Under the pieces are notes generated by a model. The model did not search any database, was not told the DNA's origin, and saw nothing but the letters and a program-made list of their open reading frames with translations. From NCBI RefSeq assembly GCF_021442025.1, contig NZ_CP090446.1, forward strand, positions 434,001 to 498,000: a stretch of 64,000 nt of DNA, in the 5' to 3' direction. The position numbers and the translations under genes were made by a program. Of the stretch, positions 19,365 through 28,894 are shown piece by piece; position 1 is the stretch's first letter, and each line of letters starts with the position of its first letter. Origin of the DNA: Sphingobacterium sp. SRCM116780 (lineage in GTDB: Bacteria; Bacteroidota; Bacteroidia; Sphingobacteriales; Sphingobacteriaceae).

Positions 19365-19850
19365 ATGGATATTCGAAAAACAACAGTAGAAGATTTGGAT
19401 CAAGTAATGGCAACTATTGATATTGCCCGAGGATTAATGCGCGCTAGTGGAAATACAATCCAATGGACAAATGGATATCCATCTCGGGAATATATCCAAT
19501 CGACGATTGAAATAGGAGAGAACTATGTGTGCACAGTACAAGGGGAGATCGTCGGAACATTTTGTTTTTCCTTAGAGCGCGACCCTAACTACACCCTTAT
19601 TGAAGATGGTCAATGGTTGAATGATGAACCTTACGGTGTCATTCACCGATTAGCATCCAACGGAAAAGTTAAAGGTGTAGCGATGAAATGTTTTCAATGG
19701 TGTTTTGAACAATGTCATAATATTCGTGTCGATACCCATGAAAGCAATATCCCCATGCAAAAGGTCATGCAGAAATTAGGATATAAACGCTGTGGTATTA
19801 TTTACGTGCATGATGGAACTGCCCGTCTAGCCTTTCAAAAGATCGATTAA
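19365..19850 (+). CDS. GNAT-family N-acetyltransferase
   Basis: 161 residues from the ATG at 19365; the TTG two codons earlier overlaps the -7 promoter box and is rejected. GNAT fold: N-terminal IRKTTVEDLDQVMATIDIARGLMRASG, central beta strands (YVCTVQGEIVGTFCFSLE), an acetyl-CoA-binding region around VIHRLASNGKVKGVAMKCFQWCFE, and the C-terminal THESNIPMQKVMQKLGYKRCG typical of the family. The substrate is unknown. Monocistronic, convergent with the SusD gene across a shared bidirectional terminator. Confidence 0.85.
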   Translation: MDIRKTTVEDLDQVMATIDIARGLMRASGNTIQWTNGYPSREYIQSTIEIGENYVCTVQGEIVGTFCFSLERDPNYTLIEDGQWLNDEPYGVIHRLASNGKVKGVAMKCFQWCFEQCHNIRVDTHESNIPMQKVMQKLGYKRCGIIYVHDGTARLAFQKID

Positions 19851-19866
19851 CTCGCTTTTTTAAATA

Positions 19867-19902
19867 CAAAAGCCTTCGGATAATGAGATCCGAAGGCTTT
19901 TG
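19867..19902. terminator. Bidirectional terminator between GNAT and susD genes
   Basis: Perfect 15-bp stem (caaaagccttcggat / complement) with a 6-base loop; T-rich on both strands. Confidence 0.8.
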
Positions 19903-19916
19903 TTGTGAATATAGTA

Positions 19917-21374
19917 TTAATACCCAGGGTTTTGTTGTGCACCAATACCCGGATTAGCATTGATCTCATCTAAGAAAATTGGAAGTATTGTTTTATTAAA
20001 CGTTCTATCAATTGTTTTTGTACGATGAATGGTATTAATAGCGCCAAATTCATCATTAAATACAATCGTTTTATTCCAACGAATCATATCAAAGAAGCGG
20101 TGACCTTCACCAGCCAATTCTTTACTTCGCTCATCAGCGATCATATCTAAGTTTATTGTAGCAGCATCTGCAGCAGCTAAATTAGGTGAACGCTTACGGA
20201 TTTCATTTAAATAAGTTGCTGCAAGCGCTTTGTCTGATTTTAAAGCAGCCTCTGCAGCCATTAAATAAACTTCAGAAAGGCGAATAACCTTAAAGTTTAC
20301 AGCAGTGCTATTCGAAGTTTTCTTATCACCTTCTAAGTTGACACCTCCGCTATATTTGTAAATAGCACCCAGTCTTGTTGCAGAAGTCTCATCTCTAGCC
20401 ATAACCCCCCAGCGTACATCTGCAGCATCTTGTTTGAGACGATTTAAAAAATAATCACTCGCCATGAAATTACCCAAGATAGCTGAACTTCCATGTCCAG
20501 ATCTTCTGAAATATGCACCTAATGATGAATTACCTAAATCACTTTCATTCGGATAAACACCTAATTCGAAAATTGATTCGGTTCCAAATTCTGATTTCCA
20601 AGAATCTACCCAAGCGGCATTACTATATAACGTATATACTTTTGAATCGATGATTTCTTGTGCAGCAGTTAAAGCATTCGGATAATCTTCCATGTATAAA
20701 TATACACGTGCTTGAAGTGCTTTGTTGGCATAATAATTTAGATAGCCATTCAATTTTGTTTTTGGGAGTAAGGTTTCTGCAGCTTTCAGATCGATCAGGA
20801 TTTGTTTGTAGTTATCCTCCACTTTGCTTCTCAATTCTTGTGCACCTGGACTTAAAGGTGTCGTTATATTTGGAATACCCCAAGCGGCTTTATTTTCATT
20901 ATAAGGTTCACCGTACAAGCGTACCAAATCAAAATTGATCAAAGCACGAGCAGTTAATGCCTGGCCTTCATATGAGCTGAAGTTTTCTAATGATCCAGCC
21001 GCTTTTAAGTTGTCAATACTTTTTAGCAAATTGTTGATCTGTGTTATTCCATTGAACCCTTTAGCCCAAACGTCTGAATAACTATTGGAAGAGGCACTAT
21101 GATTGAAAGTATATAAATAATCAAATCCACGACCAGCAGCAAAAATAGTGAAATCTCCACCTTTTACATCTGCGTATAAAGGAAAGTTTCGACCATAATA
21201 GTCCCGATTAGACAATATACTCATCAAACCATTGATCATGACTTTAGCATCAGCGGCAGTCTGAATAGCTGTTTCCGCGTCTCCTGAATTTGTCGGTTTT
21301 ACATCTAAGAAATCTTTACAAGAGCTAACCGAAAGAGATATAAGGATGCACGAAGCAATAAATAATTTTTTCAT
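19917..21374 (-). CDS. SusD/RagB-family nutrient-binding lipoprotein
   Basis: Surface lipoprotein of 485 residues that forms the lid of a SusC-type transporter and binds the substrate. Signal peptide with lipobox SVSSC (Cys 19) followed by KDFLDVKPT, the classic SusD mature start. TPR-like helices run through the middle (NNLLKSIDNLKAAG, NKALQARVYLYMEDYPNALTAAQEI). The C-terminal SusD hallmark RLSEVYLMAAEAALKS...YLNEIRKRS...ERSKELAGEGHRFFDMIRW is complete. Last gene of the operon NlpC/P60 - epimerase - SusC - SusD, 18 bases after SusC. The context suggests its ligand is a murein peptide rather than a glycan. Confidence 0.93.
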   Translation of the reverse strand: MKKLFIASCILISLSVSSCKDFLDVKPTNSGDAETAIQTAADAKVMINGLMSILSNRDYYGRNFPLYADVKGGDFTIFAAGRGFDYLYTFNHSASSNSYSDVWAKGFNGITQINNLLKSIDNLKAAGSLENFSSYEGQALTARALINFDLVRLYGEPYNENKAAWGIPNITTPLSPGAQELRSKVEDNYKQILIDLKAAETLLPKTKLNGYLNYYANKALQARVYLYMEDYPNALTAAQEIIDSKVYTLYSNAAWVDSWKSEFGTESIFELGVYPNESDLGNSSLGAYFRRSGHGSSAILGNFMASDYFLNRLKQDAADVRWGVMARDETSATRLGAIYKYSGGVNLEGDKKTSNSTAVNFKVIRLSEVYLMAAEAALKSDKALAATYLNEIRKRSPNLAAADAATINLDMIADERSKELAGEGHRFFDMIRWNKTIVFNDEFGAINTIHRTKTIDRTFNKTILPIFLDEINANPGIGAQQNPGY

Positions 21375-21392
21375 TTTTCTTAATTCAATAGG

Positions 21393-24300
21393 TTAAAAAT
21401 TAAACTCTAAACCAAATGTATAGGTTTTAGCAATTGGAGTTTCCCAACCACGTGTTCCGTATTGGTTAACCTCTGGATCCATGTACTTGTATTTTGAAAG
21501 TGTTAATAAATTACTTCCATTGAAAAAAACACGCGCATTGTTGATACCTATTTTACTTAAATAAGTATTTGGAATCTTGTACGCTAAGGAAATGTTTTTC
21601 AATCTCAAGTAAGAAGCATCATAGAGATGGCGACTACTGATTTGATTCACATCTTCTAGATCTCGACCAGTAACCATTGGAAAATCCCCATCTGTATTCG
21701 TAGGAGACCAAGATTCATCAACAAAATATTGGGCATGAATTCTTTCCCAATAATAGCCATCGTCAGCCACATCTTTTGATGTCGCATCGTACAATTTACC
21801 TCCGATTTTATAAGCGAAATTTAAGCCCAATGAAATTCCTTTGTATTCAGCGTCCGTGTTGATACCACCATAAACTTTTGGATTCGCATTACCGATGATG
21901 GTTTGTTTGGCTTTCGTATAGGTATAGCTAGCTCCCCTGCCTTCAAATAGGAAATCTCCTTCTGTTCCATCATTGGTATACCATACATTCTTGCCATTTG
22001 TTTTGTCTACACCAGCCCATTCTAAACCGTAGAAAGCCAATGTAGATTCATTTTCTTGGTAAATGAAACGTGCTCGGTCATCTTTTCCAGTTGGATCATA
22101 CCATACAATGGGTTGACCCTCGCTTAATTTTGTTATTTTAGAATCGATAAACGCAGCATTTATACTTGCTGTCCATCTGAAATCCTGCTTCTTAATGATA
22201 TCAGAACCCAATTCAATTTCAATTCCTTTATTATTAATTTGACCGATATTTCTAAGCGTACTAGAGAATCCCGTTATCGTTGAAATCGGAACTTTTTGTA
22301 TTAAATCTTTTGAATCTCTGTTGAAATATTCTAATGAACCAAAGATCTTGTTTTGAAAAAATCCAAATTCTAAAGCAAGATTAGTCGTATAATTTCTTTC
22401 CCATCTTAAGTTTTCATCAGCGGCATTACTTAAAGCTCCACCAGCCTGAGTCATATATTTATTACTATACGCTGTTAATGATCTCCATCCAAAATCATCT
22501 AAAGGTAAGGTGCCATTTACACCGTATGAAGCTCTAATCCGTAAAGCATTGATATCTTCTATTGAAGCGATAAAACTTTCTTTTGCTAAATTCCAAGAAC
22601 CAGCCATCGACCAGAAGTTTCCCCAGCGTGGACCAGGACCTAACTTAGAAGAGCCATCCCGACGAAGGGATGCCGATGCAAAATAACGTTCACCATAGTT
22701 GTATTCAGCTCTAGATAATACCGACATCATATTACTACCCCAACTATAAGCTCCAGCATCTAGCTGTCCTGCAGTAGAAACGGTATGTAAAGCAGAAGAA
22801 GGTAAATCCTTACCTGTTGCTCTTACGAAACTACCATCATTTTTTTCTGCCTCAAAACCCGCTAATAACGCGATATTATGTAAACCGAATGTTTTATTAT
22901 AATTTGCTGTCGTTGATGAGACTAGTTTTTGAATGTTTGAAGTTACCTCTGTTACGACGCCATTTGTGGAAGATCCATTATAATGTTTAGCACTGTAATA
23001 GATATGGTCTTTTGATTCTGTCTCGTCATAGGAGAAGATAGTTTTAACCGTCAATTCCGGAAGAAGGCGTAATGTCAAGGATTCTACCGCTGATATTTTG
23101 CTTGTTTTCGAACTATTTTCCCATTCCTTATTATAATAAAGGGGGTTATAGGCTAAACTACCATAACGAGCAGTCCATTCATTTCCAGTTTTATAGTCTG
23201 TAGGCCAATAAAGAGGCCATAACAAATTTCTGGTCTGCATTAAATAATTGGTACCTGTATTTCGCGTATCATTCATCCCCACTAATTTTGTCTTCGCGAT
23301 ATTGATATTAGAACCAAATTCCAAGTATTTACCAATTTTTTGATTCAGGTTCACACGTCCGTTGATACGATCGTAATCATTCAAGATGATGCGACTTTTA
23401 TCCTGTGTGTAAGAAAGGGAAGTATAGTAGTTGGTGTTATCTGTTCCCCCACTCACAGATAAATCATTAGTATTGAAAATACCCGTTCTGAATAAAGCAT
23501 CATTCCAATCGTAATATTTACCCTCTCGATTTTCAATACCATCTGTTTTACCTGTAATGGTTACTTTTTCAAACATGGATGTTCCTGTTGTTGAAAAGTC
23601 GTAACCATGAATGCCAAATTTAGTTTTGAATCGATCTAATACCCATTTGTTAGCAGCAGCATCAGTTAGCCCACCAGCGATACGAGAGTCATAGAGAACA
23701 CTGTATAGCATATCAATCTCATCTTGTACCGAAGCAGTTTCATTATTATCTGTTGCCCAACTTGGACTGAAACCAAGACTTGATTTCAGGTTAATTTTTG
23801 GCGCACCATTTTTACCCTTTTTAGTCGTAATGATAATGACACCATTTGCTGCACGAGAACCATACAAAGCAGATGCTGCGGCATCTTTCAATACCGTCAT
23901 GGTTTCAATGTCAGCGGGATTTAAGGTACTCATCACATTATTGGAGTTGACCAAATAATCGTTCATTTGTCCAGTAGATCCAGAGATTACGGGCACCCCA
24001 TCGATGACATATAGCGGTTCGTTTGAAGCGCTCATAGACCCAATACCACGGATACGAATAGCAGGGGTAGAACCCGCTTGCCCTGAGCTTGTACTGACTT
24101 GTAACCCTGCCACACGACCTGTCAAAGCATTTTCGAATGAAGTGACTGGTTGTTTGTCAAGGACATCATTTTTTACTGTTGACGCAGACCCCGTATACGT
24201 GCTCTTTTTTGCCGTTCCATACGCAACAACCATGACCTCATCTAAAGCATTTTCATCCTTTTGTAAGGAAATTGTTAACGTCTTGCGACCATTTAAGCTG

Positions 24301-24548
24301 ATCTCTTGTTTTTGATAACCTACAGCAGAGATAACGATCGTCGCATCTGCATTTGCATTTAGCGTAAATAAGCCGTTTGAGTTTGTGGATGTCCCTGTAT
24401 TGGTTCCTTTTACAGCAATGGTCACACTAGGAACTGGTGTACCACTTTCATCAGAAACTTTACCAGCAACTTGGATTTGTTGTGCATTTACGACTTGTAA
24501 AGAGCCACAAGCCATCGTACATAACGAAGTGAGTAAAAATTTATTCAT
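21393..24548 (-). CDS. SusC/RagA-family TonB-dependent outer-membrane transporter
   Basis: 1051-residue TonB-linked importer. Signal peptide (ends ...VVNAQ), a carboxypeptidase-regulatory-like beta domain (about 25-105, GKVSDESGTPVPSVTIAVKGTNTGT), the TonB-box/plug region starting DEVMVVAYGTAKKSTYTGSAS, a complete plug (IRIRGIGSMSASNEPLYVIDGVP), and a large barrel ending in aromatic F-G-L-E-F-N-F. No anti-sigma-factor contact domain precedes the plug, and no ECF sigma/anti-sigma pair is nearby, so regulation differs from many polysaccharide loci. Paired with SusD (18 bases) and preceded by the epimerase gene (75 bases). Confidence 0.95.
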   Translation of the reverse strand: MNKFLLTSLCTMACGSLQVVNAQQIQVAGKVSDESGTPVPSVTIAVKGTNTGTSTNSNGLFTLNANADATIVISAVGYQKQEISLNGRKTLTISLQKDENALDEVMVVAYGTAKKSTYTGSASTVKNDVLDKQPVTSFENALTGRVAGLQVSTSSGQAGSTPAIRIRGIGSMSASNEPLYVIDGVPVISGSTGQMNDYLVNSNNVMSTLNPADIETMTVLKDAAASALYGSRAANGVIIITTKKGKNGAPKINLKSSLGFSPSWATDNNETASVQDEIDMLYSVLYDSRIAGGLTDAAANKWVLDRFKTKFGIHGYDFSTTGTSMFEKVTITGKTDGIENREGKYYDWNDALFRTGIFNTNDLSVSGGTDNTNYYTSLSYTQDKSRIILNDYDRINGRVNLNQKIGKYLEFGSNINIAKTKLVGMNDTRNTGTNYLMQTRNLLWPLYWPTDYKTGNEWTARYGSLAYNPLYYNKEWENSSKTSKISAVESLTLRLLPELTVKTIFSYDETESKDHIYYSAKHYNGSSTNGVVTEVTSNIQKLVSSTTANYNKTFGLHNIALLAGFEAEKNDGSFVRATGKDLPSSALHTVSTAGQLDAGAYSWGSNMMSVLSRAEYNYGERYFASASLRRDGSSKLGPGPRWGNFWSMAGSWNLAKESFIASIEDINALRIRASYGVNGTLPLDDFGWRSLTAYSNKYMTQAGGALSNAADENLRWERNYTTNLALEFGFFQNKIFGSLEYFNRDSKDLIQKVPISTITGFSSTLRNIGQINNKGIEIELGSDIIKKQDFRWTASINAAFIDSKITKLSEGQPIVWYDPTGKDDRARFIYQENESTLAFYGLEWAGVDKTNGKNVWYTNDGTEGDFLFEGRGASYTYTKAKQTIIGNANPKVYGGINTDAEYKGISLGLNFAYKIGGKLYDATSKDVADDGYYWERIHAQYFVDESWSPTNTDGDFPMVTGRDLEDVNQISSRHLYDASYLRLKNISLAYKIPNTYLSKIGINNARVFFNGSNLLTLSKYKYMDPEVNQYGTRGWETPIAKTYTFGLEFNF

Positions 24549-24623
24549 AAGATTTTTGGTTAGTTTTATGTTGAATAGGACACCTTTAAGGAACCTATTT
24601 TTTTATGCTTATTACCTATTTTT

Positions 24624-25679
24624 CTATTGCGGTATAATTCCTATTCCAGGTCTATCAGGCAATATACATTGGCCATCAATCACTTTCATTCCATCATAAA
24701 TATCGTTTCCGATCAGTAAGGCTCCATCTAAATCAGCCCAATCCGTTAAGGGTGCCAATTGCGCTGCTGCTGAAATGGCACATGAAGTCTCTGTCATACA
24801 ACCGATCATCACTTTCATCTCTAATGCACGCGCTAACTCGGCCATGCGTTTCGCTTCTCTCATTCCTGTACATTTCATCAATTTGATGTTAATGCCAGAA
24901 TAAACACCCTTTAGAGCAGGTACATCTATTAATCTTTGACATCCTTCATCTGCAATAGTAGGAATTGGACTATGTGCTGTTAACCAGGCATTATCATCAA
25001 TTTGCTCTTTAGGCATAGGTTGCTCCAAGAAAATAACACCACGCTCCGCCAGCCAATATGACATTTCCAATGCCTCTTCACGAGTTTTCCAACCCTGGTT
25101 GACATCAGCACAAAGAGGACGATCTGTGCATTGACGAATGGTTTCGATGATCATTTTATCCGTATCAAGACCAAGTTTTACTTTTAAAATCTTGAATTGA
25201 TCCGCTTCCATTACTTTTTTACGAACGACCTCTTCGGTGTCAATACCAATCGTATAGGTCGTCGCAGGTATCAATCCTGGATTTAAACCCCAAATTTTGT
25301 AAAAGGGCTGGTTCATGATTTTACCTAATAAGTCATGAAGAGCAATGTCTACAGCAGCTTTCGCTGCGGTATTTTTATAAGCGACCTGATCGACATACTG
25401 TAAGATATCTTCTGTTTGAAAAGGTGAATTGAAGCTGCTAAGATCAAGTTGATTTAAAAAGTTAATGACACTTTCTTGTGATTCTCCCAAGTACGGTGGC
25501 ATACTTGCTTCCCCATAGCCAATAATACCATCATACTCCAACTGTGTTAATACAACGGGAGTTGTCGTTCTACTGAAAGAGGCAACAGTAAAGACATAAC
25601 GCATTTCTAATGTATACGGTTTGAACCTAAGTTTGAAAGTTCCAAAATCTTTGGTAATCCAATCTGCATGTGTACTCAT
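24624..25679 (-). CDS. L-Ala-D/L-Glu (dipeptide) epimerase, enolase superfamily
   Basis: Cytoplasmic magnesium enzyme that epimerises L-Ala-D-Glu, released from murein peptides, to L-Ala-L-Glu, which ordinary dipeptidases can use. 351 residues. Enolase-superfamily (MLE subgroup) residues are all present: acid/base Lys in K166-V-K168, metal ligands D192 (ADVNQGW), E219 (LEQP) and D244 (ADEG), and the opposite catalytic Lys K266 (INIKLMKCTG). The C-terminal DLDGALLIGND fits dipeptide epimerases. It lies 15 bases after the NlpC/P60 endopeptidase gene, the enzyme that would produce its substrate. This order resembles the ykfB/ykfC pairing of murein-peptide degradation. Confidence 0.92.
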   Translation of the reverse strand: MSTHADWITKDFGTFKLRFKPYTLEMRYVFTVASFSRTTTPVVLTQLEYDGIIGYGEASMPPYLGESQESVINFLNQLDLSSFNSPFQTEDILQYVDQVAYKNTAAKAAVDIALHDLLGKIMNQPFYKIWGLNPGLIPATTYTIGIDTEEVVRKKVMEADQFKILKVKLGLDTDKMIIETIRQCTDRPLCADVNQGWKTREEALEMSYWLAERGVIFLEQPMPKEQIDDNAWLTAHSPIPTIADEGCQRLIDVPALKGVYSGINIKLMKCTGMREAKRMAELARALEMKVMIGCMTETSCAISAAAQLAPLTDWADLDGALLIGNDIYDGMKVIDGQCILPDRPGIGIIPQ

Positions 25680-25694
25680 GATTATTGTAAAGTT

Positions 25695-26921
25695 TTATTT
25701 TATACTGTAATAAGCGTTATTTTCTATTTTCTGTATTTGAGGATCTTTTGATCCTAAATATCTTCTTGCAGCAACCACAGTTCTGGTTTGAAAATCATCA
25801 TAATTCGCGGCATCTTTCAGCATGCTATTGATACGTACAGATCCGGCAGAGTGAATAAATGTACCGTTGCCGATATACATAGCCACATGAGTCACACGAG
25901 CATTGGGATTACTATTTTTTCCTCCAGCAAAAAATAGTAAATCTGCGGGTTTCAAATTATTTAAAGCTTTTGTTGGGTCAAAATGACCTTCTGCATCAAG
26001 AATATCTACTGCCTCACCAGCCAATACCTGTTGGGAGGCATCACGCGGTATGACATAGCCATTCATAAAATAAGTAGTTTTGGTAAAACCGCTACAATCT
26101 ACCCCTTTTACAGAGGTACCTCCCCATAAATAAGGAAGTCCTAACATACTTTTAGCACTTGAAATCAAGTTCTCGGATGTAGGATTACGCGAGTCAATCC
26201 ATTTTTTTAAAGAGAGACTCTCTTCTTTTTTGATATAGGCCTTACGTTTATCGGGATAAGTAACTTCATAGTATTTGCCCTTTTCAGCTGTTAACGCTAA
26301 GATATCACCATATACAAGATCCGACACACGTTGACTCTGTTCATTGGGTTCAGATAACGATTTTCCAAATTCTGCCGTATAAATCAATTTAGGTTGATTG
26401 TTCCATGCTATCGCTTCTTCTTTTGTCATGGCTGTAACCGAAGAAGTTGGCATCCATGCAATATATCCTTCAGGAGTACGTACACGATATTCACCATGAT
26501 CTTTTTGTAAAATGTCTACTTGCGTTCCCATTAAGGCCTGACTTGCCATTTCAGCAGCATTGTCCGGTTTTGTCCTCATATTGCTTACAGACAAATGCAC
26601 AATTCCAATGAGTTTATTATCGAGGTTTTGTTCTGGTAATAGATTGATATTAACCGTTGTTGGTATATTTTTAATCTGTTGCTCGAAAGCTGTTTTAGCA
26701 GCTTGCTCTGTGGTTTCTATTTGATATTCATTATGAACAACATCTGTTTTGGTAAAAGCAAATATTTTGATACGTTTATCTGGCGCATATTCTTTTTTTA
26801 CGGTTTCTTGCAGTTCTTTCACTTTAAAGTAAATTGTAGAATCTACTTGTTGTGAAAAAGTATAATGTATACTAAAAAGGCTTGCAAAGGTTAGAATCGC
26901 ATATTTTAGTTTGTTTTTCAT
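25695..26921 (-). CDS. SH3-containing NlpC/P60 gamma-D-glutamyl-L-diamino-acid endopeptidase (YkfC-like)
   Basis: Exported cysteine peptidase of 408 residues, first gene of the murein-peptide operon. Signal peptide at 1-23 (ends ...TFSQ). A partner domain of about 100 residues follows, then bacterial SH3-type repeats (about 105-240, with MRTKPDNAAEMASQALMGTQVDIL). The C-terminal NlpC/P60 domain (about 250-395) has nucleophile Cys 276 in GVDCSGFT and His 345 in HVAMYIGNG. YkfC-type enzymes cleave the D-Glu to diamino-acid bond of murein peptides with a free N-terminal L-Ala, giving L-Ala-D-Glu for the downstream epimerase. Substrate specificity is inferred from architecture and context. Confidence 0.9.
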   Translation of the reverse strand: MKNKLKYAILTFASLFSIHYTFSQQVDSTIYFKVKELQETVKKEYAPDKRIKIFAFTKTDVVHNEYQIETTEQAAKTAFEQQIKNIPTTVNINLLPEQNLDNKLIGIVHLSVSNMRTKPDNAAEMASQALMGTQVDILQKDHGEYRVRTPEGYIAWMPTSSVTAMTKEEAIAWNNQPKLIYTAEFGKSLSEPNEQSQRVSDLVYGDILALTAEKGKYYEVTYPDKRKAYIKKEESLSLKKWIDSRNPTSENLISSAKSMLGLPYLWGGTSVKGVDCSGFTKTTYFMNGYVIPRDASQQVLAGEAVDILDAEGHFDPTKALNNLKPADLLFFAGGKNSNPNARVTHVAMYIGNGTFIHSAGSVRINSMLKDAANYDDFQTRTVVAARRYLGSKDPQIQKIENNAYYSIK

Positions 26922-27100
26922 GCTGATTAGTTTGTTCTTAAAGATAAGCTAAATTGCATATTTTTCCCATAAAAAATGACGATTTGTGAATTTATTTAAT
27001 ATTCTTTTGCAAAAAAATGAATTACTCTAACCTTTTTGAATAGAAAATATTAAAAGAAACAGGCAATTTTGTATCATTGTAATGCTAAATCGATAAAAAT

Positions 27101-28126
27101 ATGAGTTCAAGACGTCATTTTATTAAACAGGGAATTATTGGAGCAACAGCTTTAGGTTCTGTGGAGACTTTGTCAAGTTTTTCAAATTCTCCAAAATCGG
27201 CAAAAATGAAACCTATTGTTATTTCTACATGGGATTTTGGTATTGCAGCCAATCAAGCGGCCTGGGAAGTTCTCAAAAATGGCGGAAAAGCCATTGATGC
27301 GGTTGAGCAAGGAGTACGTGTGCCAGAGGCTGATTTAAAAAATATGACTGTCGGTAAAGGCGGTTATCCGGATCGTGATGGTTTTGTAACCTTAGATGCT
27401 TGTATCATGGATGCAGAAGGAAATTGTGGATCAGTTGCTGCATTGGAACATATTGCTCACCCGATTTCAGTTGCTCGTCTGGTGATGGATAAGACCCCAC
27501 ATGTCATGTTGGTGGGTAATGGTGCATTACAATTTGCCTTAGAAAATGGTTTTGAAAAAGAAAACTTGCTAACACCTGAAGGAGAAAAGGCTTGGAAAGA
27601 ATGGTTAAAAGAAAAGAAGTACAAGCCAATCATGAATATTGAAAACAAGTCGTTTGCAGTAGAACGGTTGCCTGGCAATCAATATAATCACGATACAATC
27701 GGTATGTTGGCATTAGATGCTGCAGGGAATTTGTCAGGTGCTTGTACGACAAGTGGGATGGCTTTTAAAATGCATGGTCGAGTAGGAGATAGCCCTATTA
27801 TTGGAGCAGGTCTGTATGTCGATAATGAAGTTGGAGGAGCAACATCAACAGGTGTTGGAGAAGAAGTTATTCGAACAGTAGGCAGCTTCTTAGTCGTGGA
27901 ACTCATGCGTCAGGGCTATACGCCCGAAGATGCTTGTAAAGAAGCGGTGAAGCGTATCGTTAAGAAAAAACCACAGATCGCAAAAGATATTCAGGTCGGT
28001 TTCTTAGCCTTGAACAAGAAAGGTGAATATGGCTCTTACGCTTTGCAGAAAGGATTCTCTTACGCTGTTTGTCATCAAGAAAAACAAGACTTATTAATTC
28101 CTGGAGCATATTACTATAAGCCCTAA
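27101..28126 (+). CDS. Exported N4-(beta-N-acetylglucosaminyl)-L-asparaginase-type Ntn hydrolase
   Basis: Glycosylasparaginase family, 341 residues. It cleaves the bond between asparagine and GlcNAc in glycopeptides, or acts on related beta-aspartyl compounds. The N-terminus MSSRRHFIKQG has a twin-arginine signal, so export by Tat is expected. As an Ntn hydrolase it would self-cleave before Thr 199 (NHDTIGMLALD) to make the new nucleophile. The flanking glycine-rich GGATSTGVGEEVIRTVG and VGDSPIIGAGLY segments match the family. It is divergent from the NlpC/P60 operon (179 bases). Isoaspartyl peptidase is an alternative, but the NHDTIG motif favours glycosylasparaginase. Confidence 0.9.
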   Translation: MSSRRHFIKQGIIGATALGSVETLSSFSNSPKSAKMKPIVISTWDFGIAANQAAWEVLKNGGKAIDAVEQGVRVPEADLKNMTVGKGGYPDRDGFVTLDACIMDAEGNCGSVAALEHIAHPISVARLVMDKTPHVMLVGNGALQFALENGFEKENLLTPEGEKAWKEWLKEKKYKPIMNIENKSFAVERLPGNQYNHDTIGMLALDAAGNLSGACTTSGMAFKMHGRVGDSPIIGAGLYVDNEVGGATSTGVGEEVIRTVGSFLVVELMRQGYTPEDACKEAVKRIVKKKPQIAKDIQVGFLALNKKGEYGSYALQKGFSYAVCHQEKQDLLIPGAYYYKP

Positions 28127-28306
28127 AAATCAGTAAACTATTATGACGCTGTTTTTGTGATTTAATTTCTAATTTTCCTCTATAAAATAATTCTTGATGG
28201 AAGAGGAGATATCGATAACTGCAAAGCATTCATGAGTACCATAAAAATGAATTTTAACGAATAAATTTGTTTTATATAGGATGTAATTATATTAAACAAA
28301 TTTATC

Positions 28307-28314
28307 TAAGTTTG
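28307..28314 (+). promoter_or_regulatory. Candidate -7 box for msrA
   Basis: Perfect TAnnTTTG (TAAGTTTG) 20 bases before the msrA ATG. No convincing -33 TTTG was found. Confidence 0.35.
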
Positions 28315-28334
28315 AGTCTTAACTATATAAAGAT

Positions 28335-28850
28335 ATGAAAGCAACATTTGGAGGAGGCTGTTTTTGGTGTACAGAAGTTATTTTTCAGAATACAGAGGGA
28401 GTAAAGAGTGTTTTACCTGGATATATGGGCGGATTGAATGATCACCCTACTTATGAACAAGTATGTACAGGAACAACGGAACATGTTGAAGTGGTACAAA
28501 TAGAGTATGATGAAGAACTGGTAAACTACGAAGATCTATTGCAGATATTTTTTAAAACACATAATCCCACAACATTAAATCGTCAAGGCAATGATGTCGG
28601 AACACAATACCGATCGGTTGTTTTTTATCATAACGAAGAACAAGAGATCTTAGCTAAAAATTTCATTGACGAGTTGGATAATGAGGATGTTTTTGAAGAT
28701 CCAATTGTCACAACGGTAGAACCAGCTGTTACTTTTTGGGTAGCAGAGGATTACCATCATAACTATTTTAATTCGCATCCGGAGAACCCATTCTGTTCTG
28801 TTGTGATTGCGCCAAAATTGCAAAAATTCATGAAAGAATTTAAATCATAA
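28335..28850 (+). CDS. msrA: Peptide-methionine (S)-S-oxide reductase
   Basis: Repairs oxidised methionine (S-sulfoxide) in proteins, cytoplasmic since no signal is present. 171 residues. The catalytic motif G-C9-F-W-C12 (GGCFWC) at the N-terminus supplies the nucleophile Cys 9. MsrA signatures GYMGGLNDHPTYEQVCTGTTEHVEVVQ and FFKTHNPTTLNRQGNDVGTQYRS are complete. No MsrB domain is fused. Monocistronic, ending in a bidirectional terminator shared with parC. Confidence 0.97.
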   Translation: MKATFGGGCFWCTEVIFQNTEGVKSVLPGYMGGLNDHPTYEQVCTGTTEHVEVVQIEYDEELVNYEDLLQIFFKTHNPTTLNRQGNDVGTQYRSVVFYHNEEQEILAKNFIDELDNEDVFEDPIVTTVEPAVTFWVAEDYHHNYFNSHPENPFCSVVIAPKLQKFMKEFKS

Positions 28851-28877
28851 AAAAATCCGCTTTTAGCGGATTTTTTT
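28849..28877. terminator. Bidirectional terminator between msrA and parC
   Basis: Perfect 13-bp stem (aaaaaaatccgct, loop ttt, complement) with A/T runs on both sides. It overlaps the msrA stop codon. Confidence 0.85.
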
Positions 28878-28894
28878 ATGATTTAAAGCAAGAC

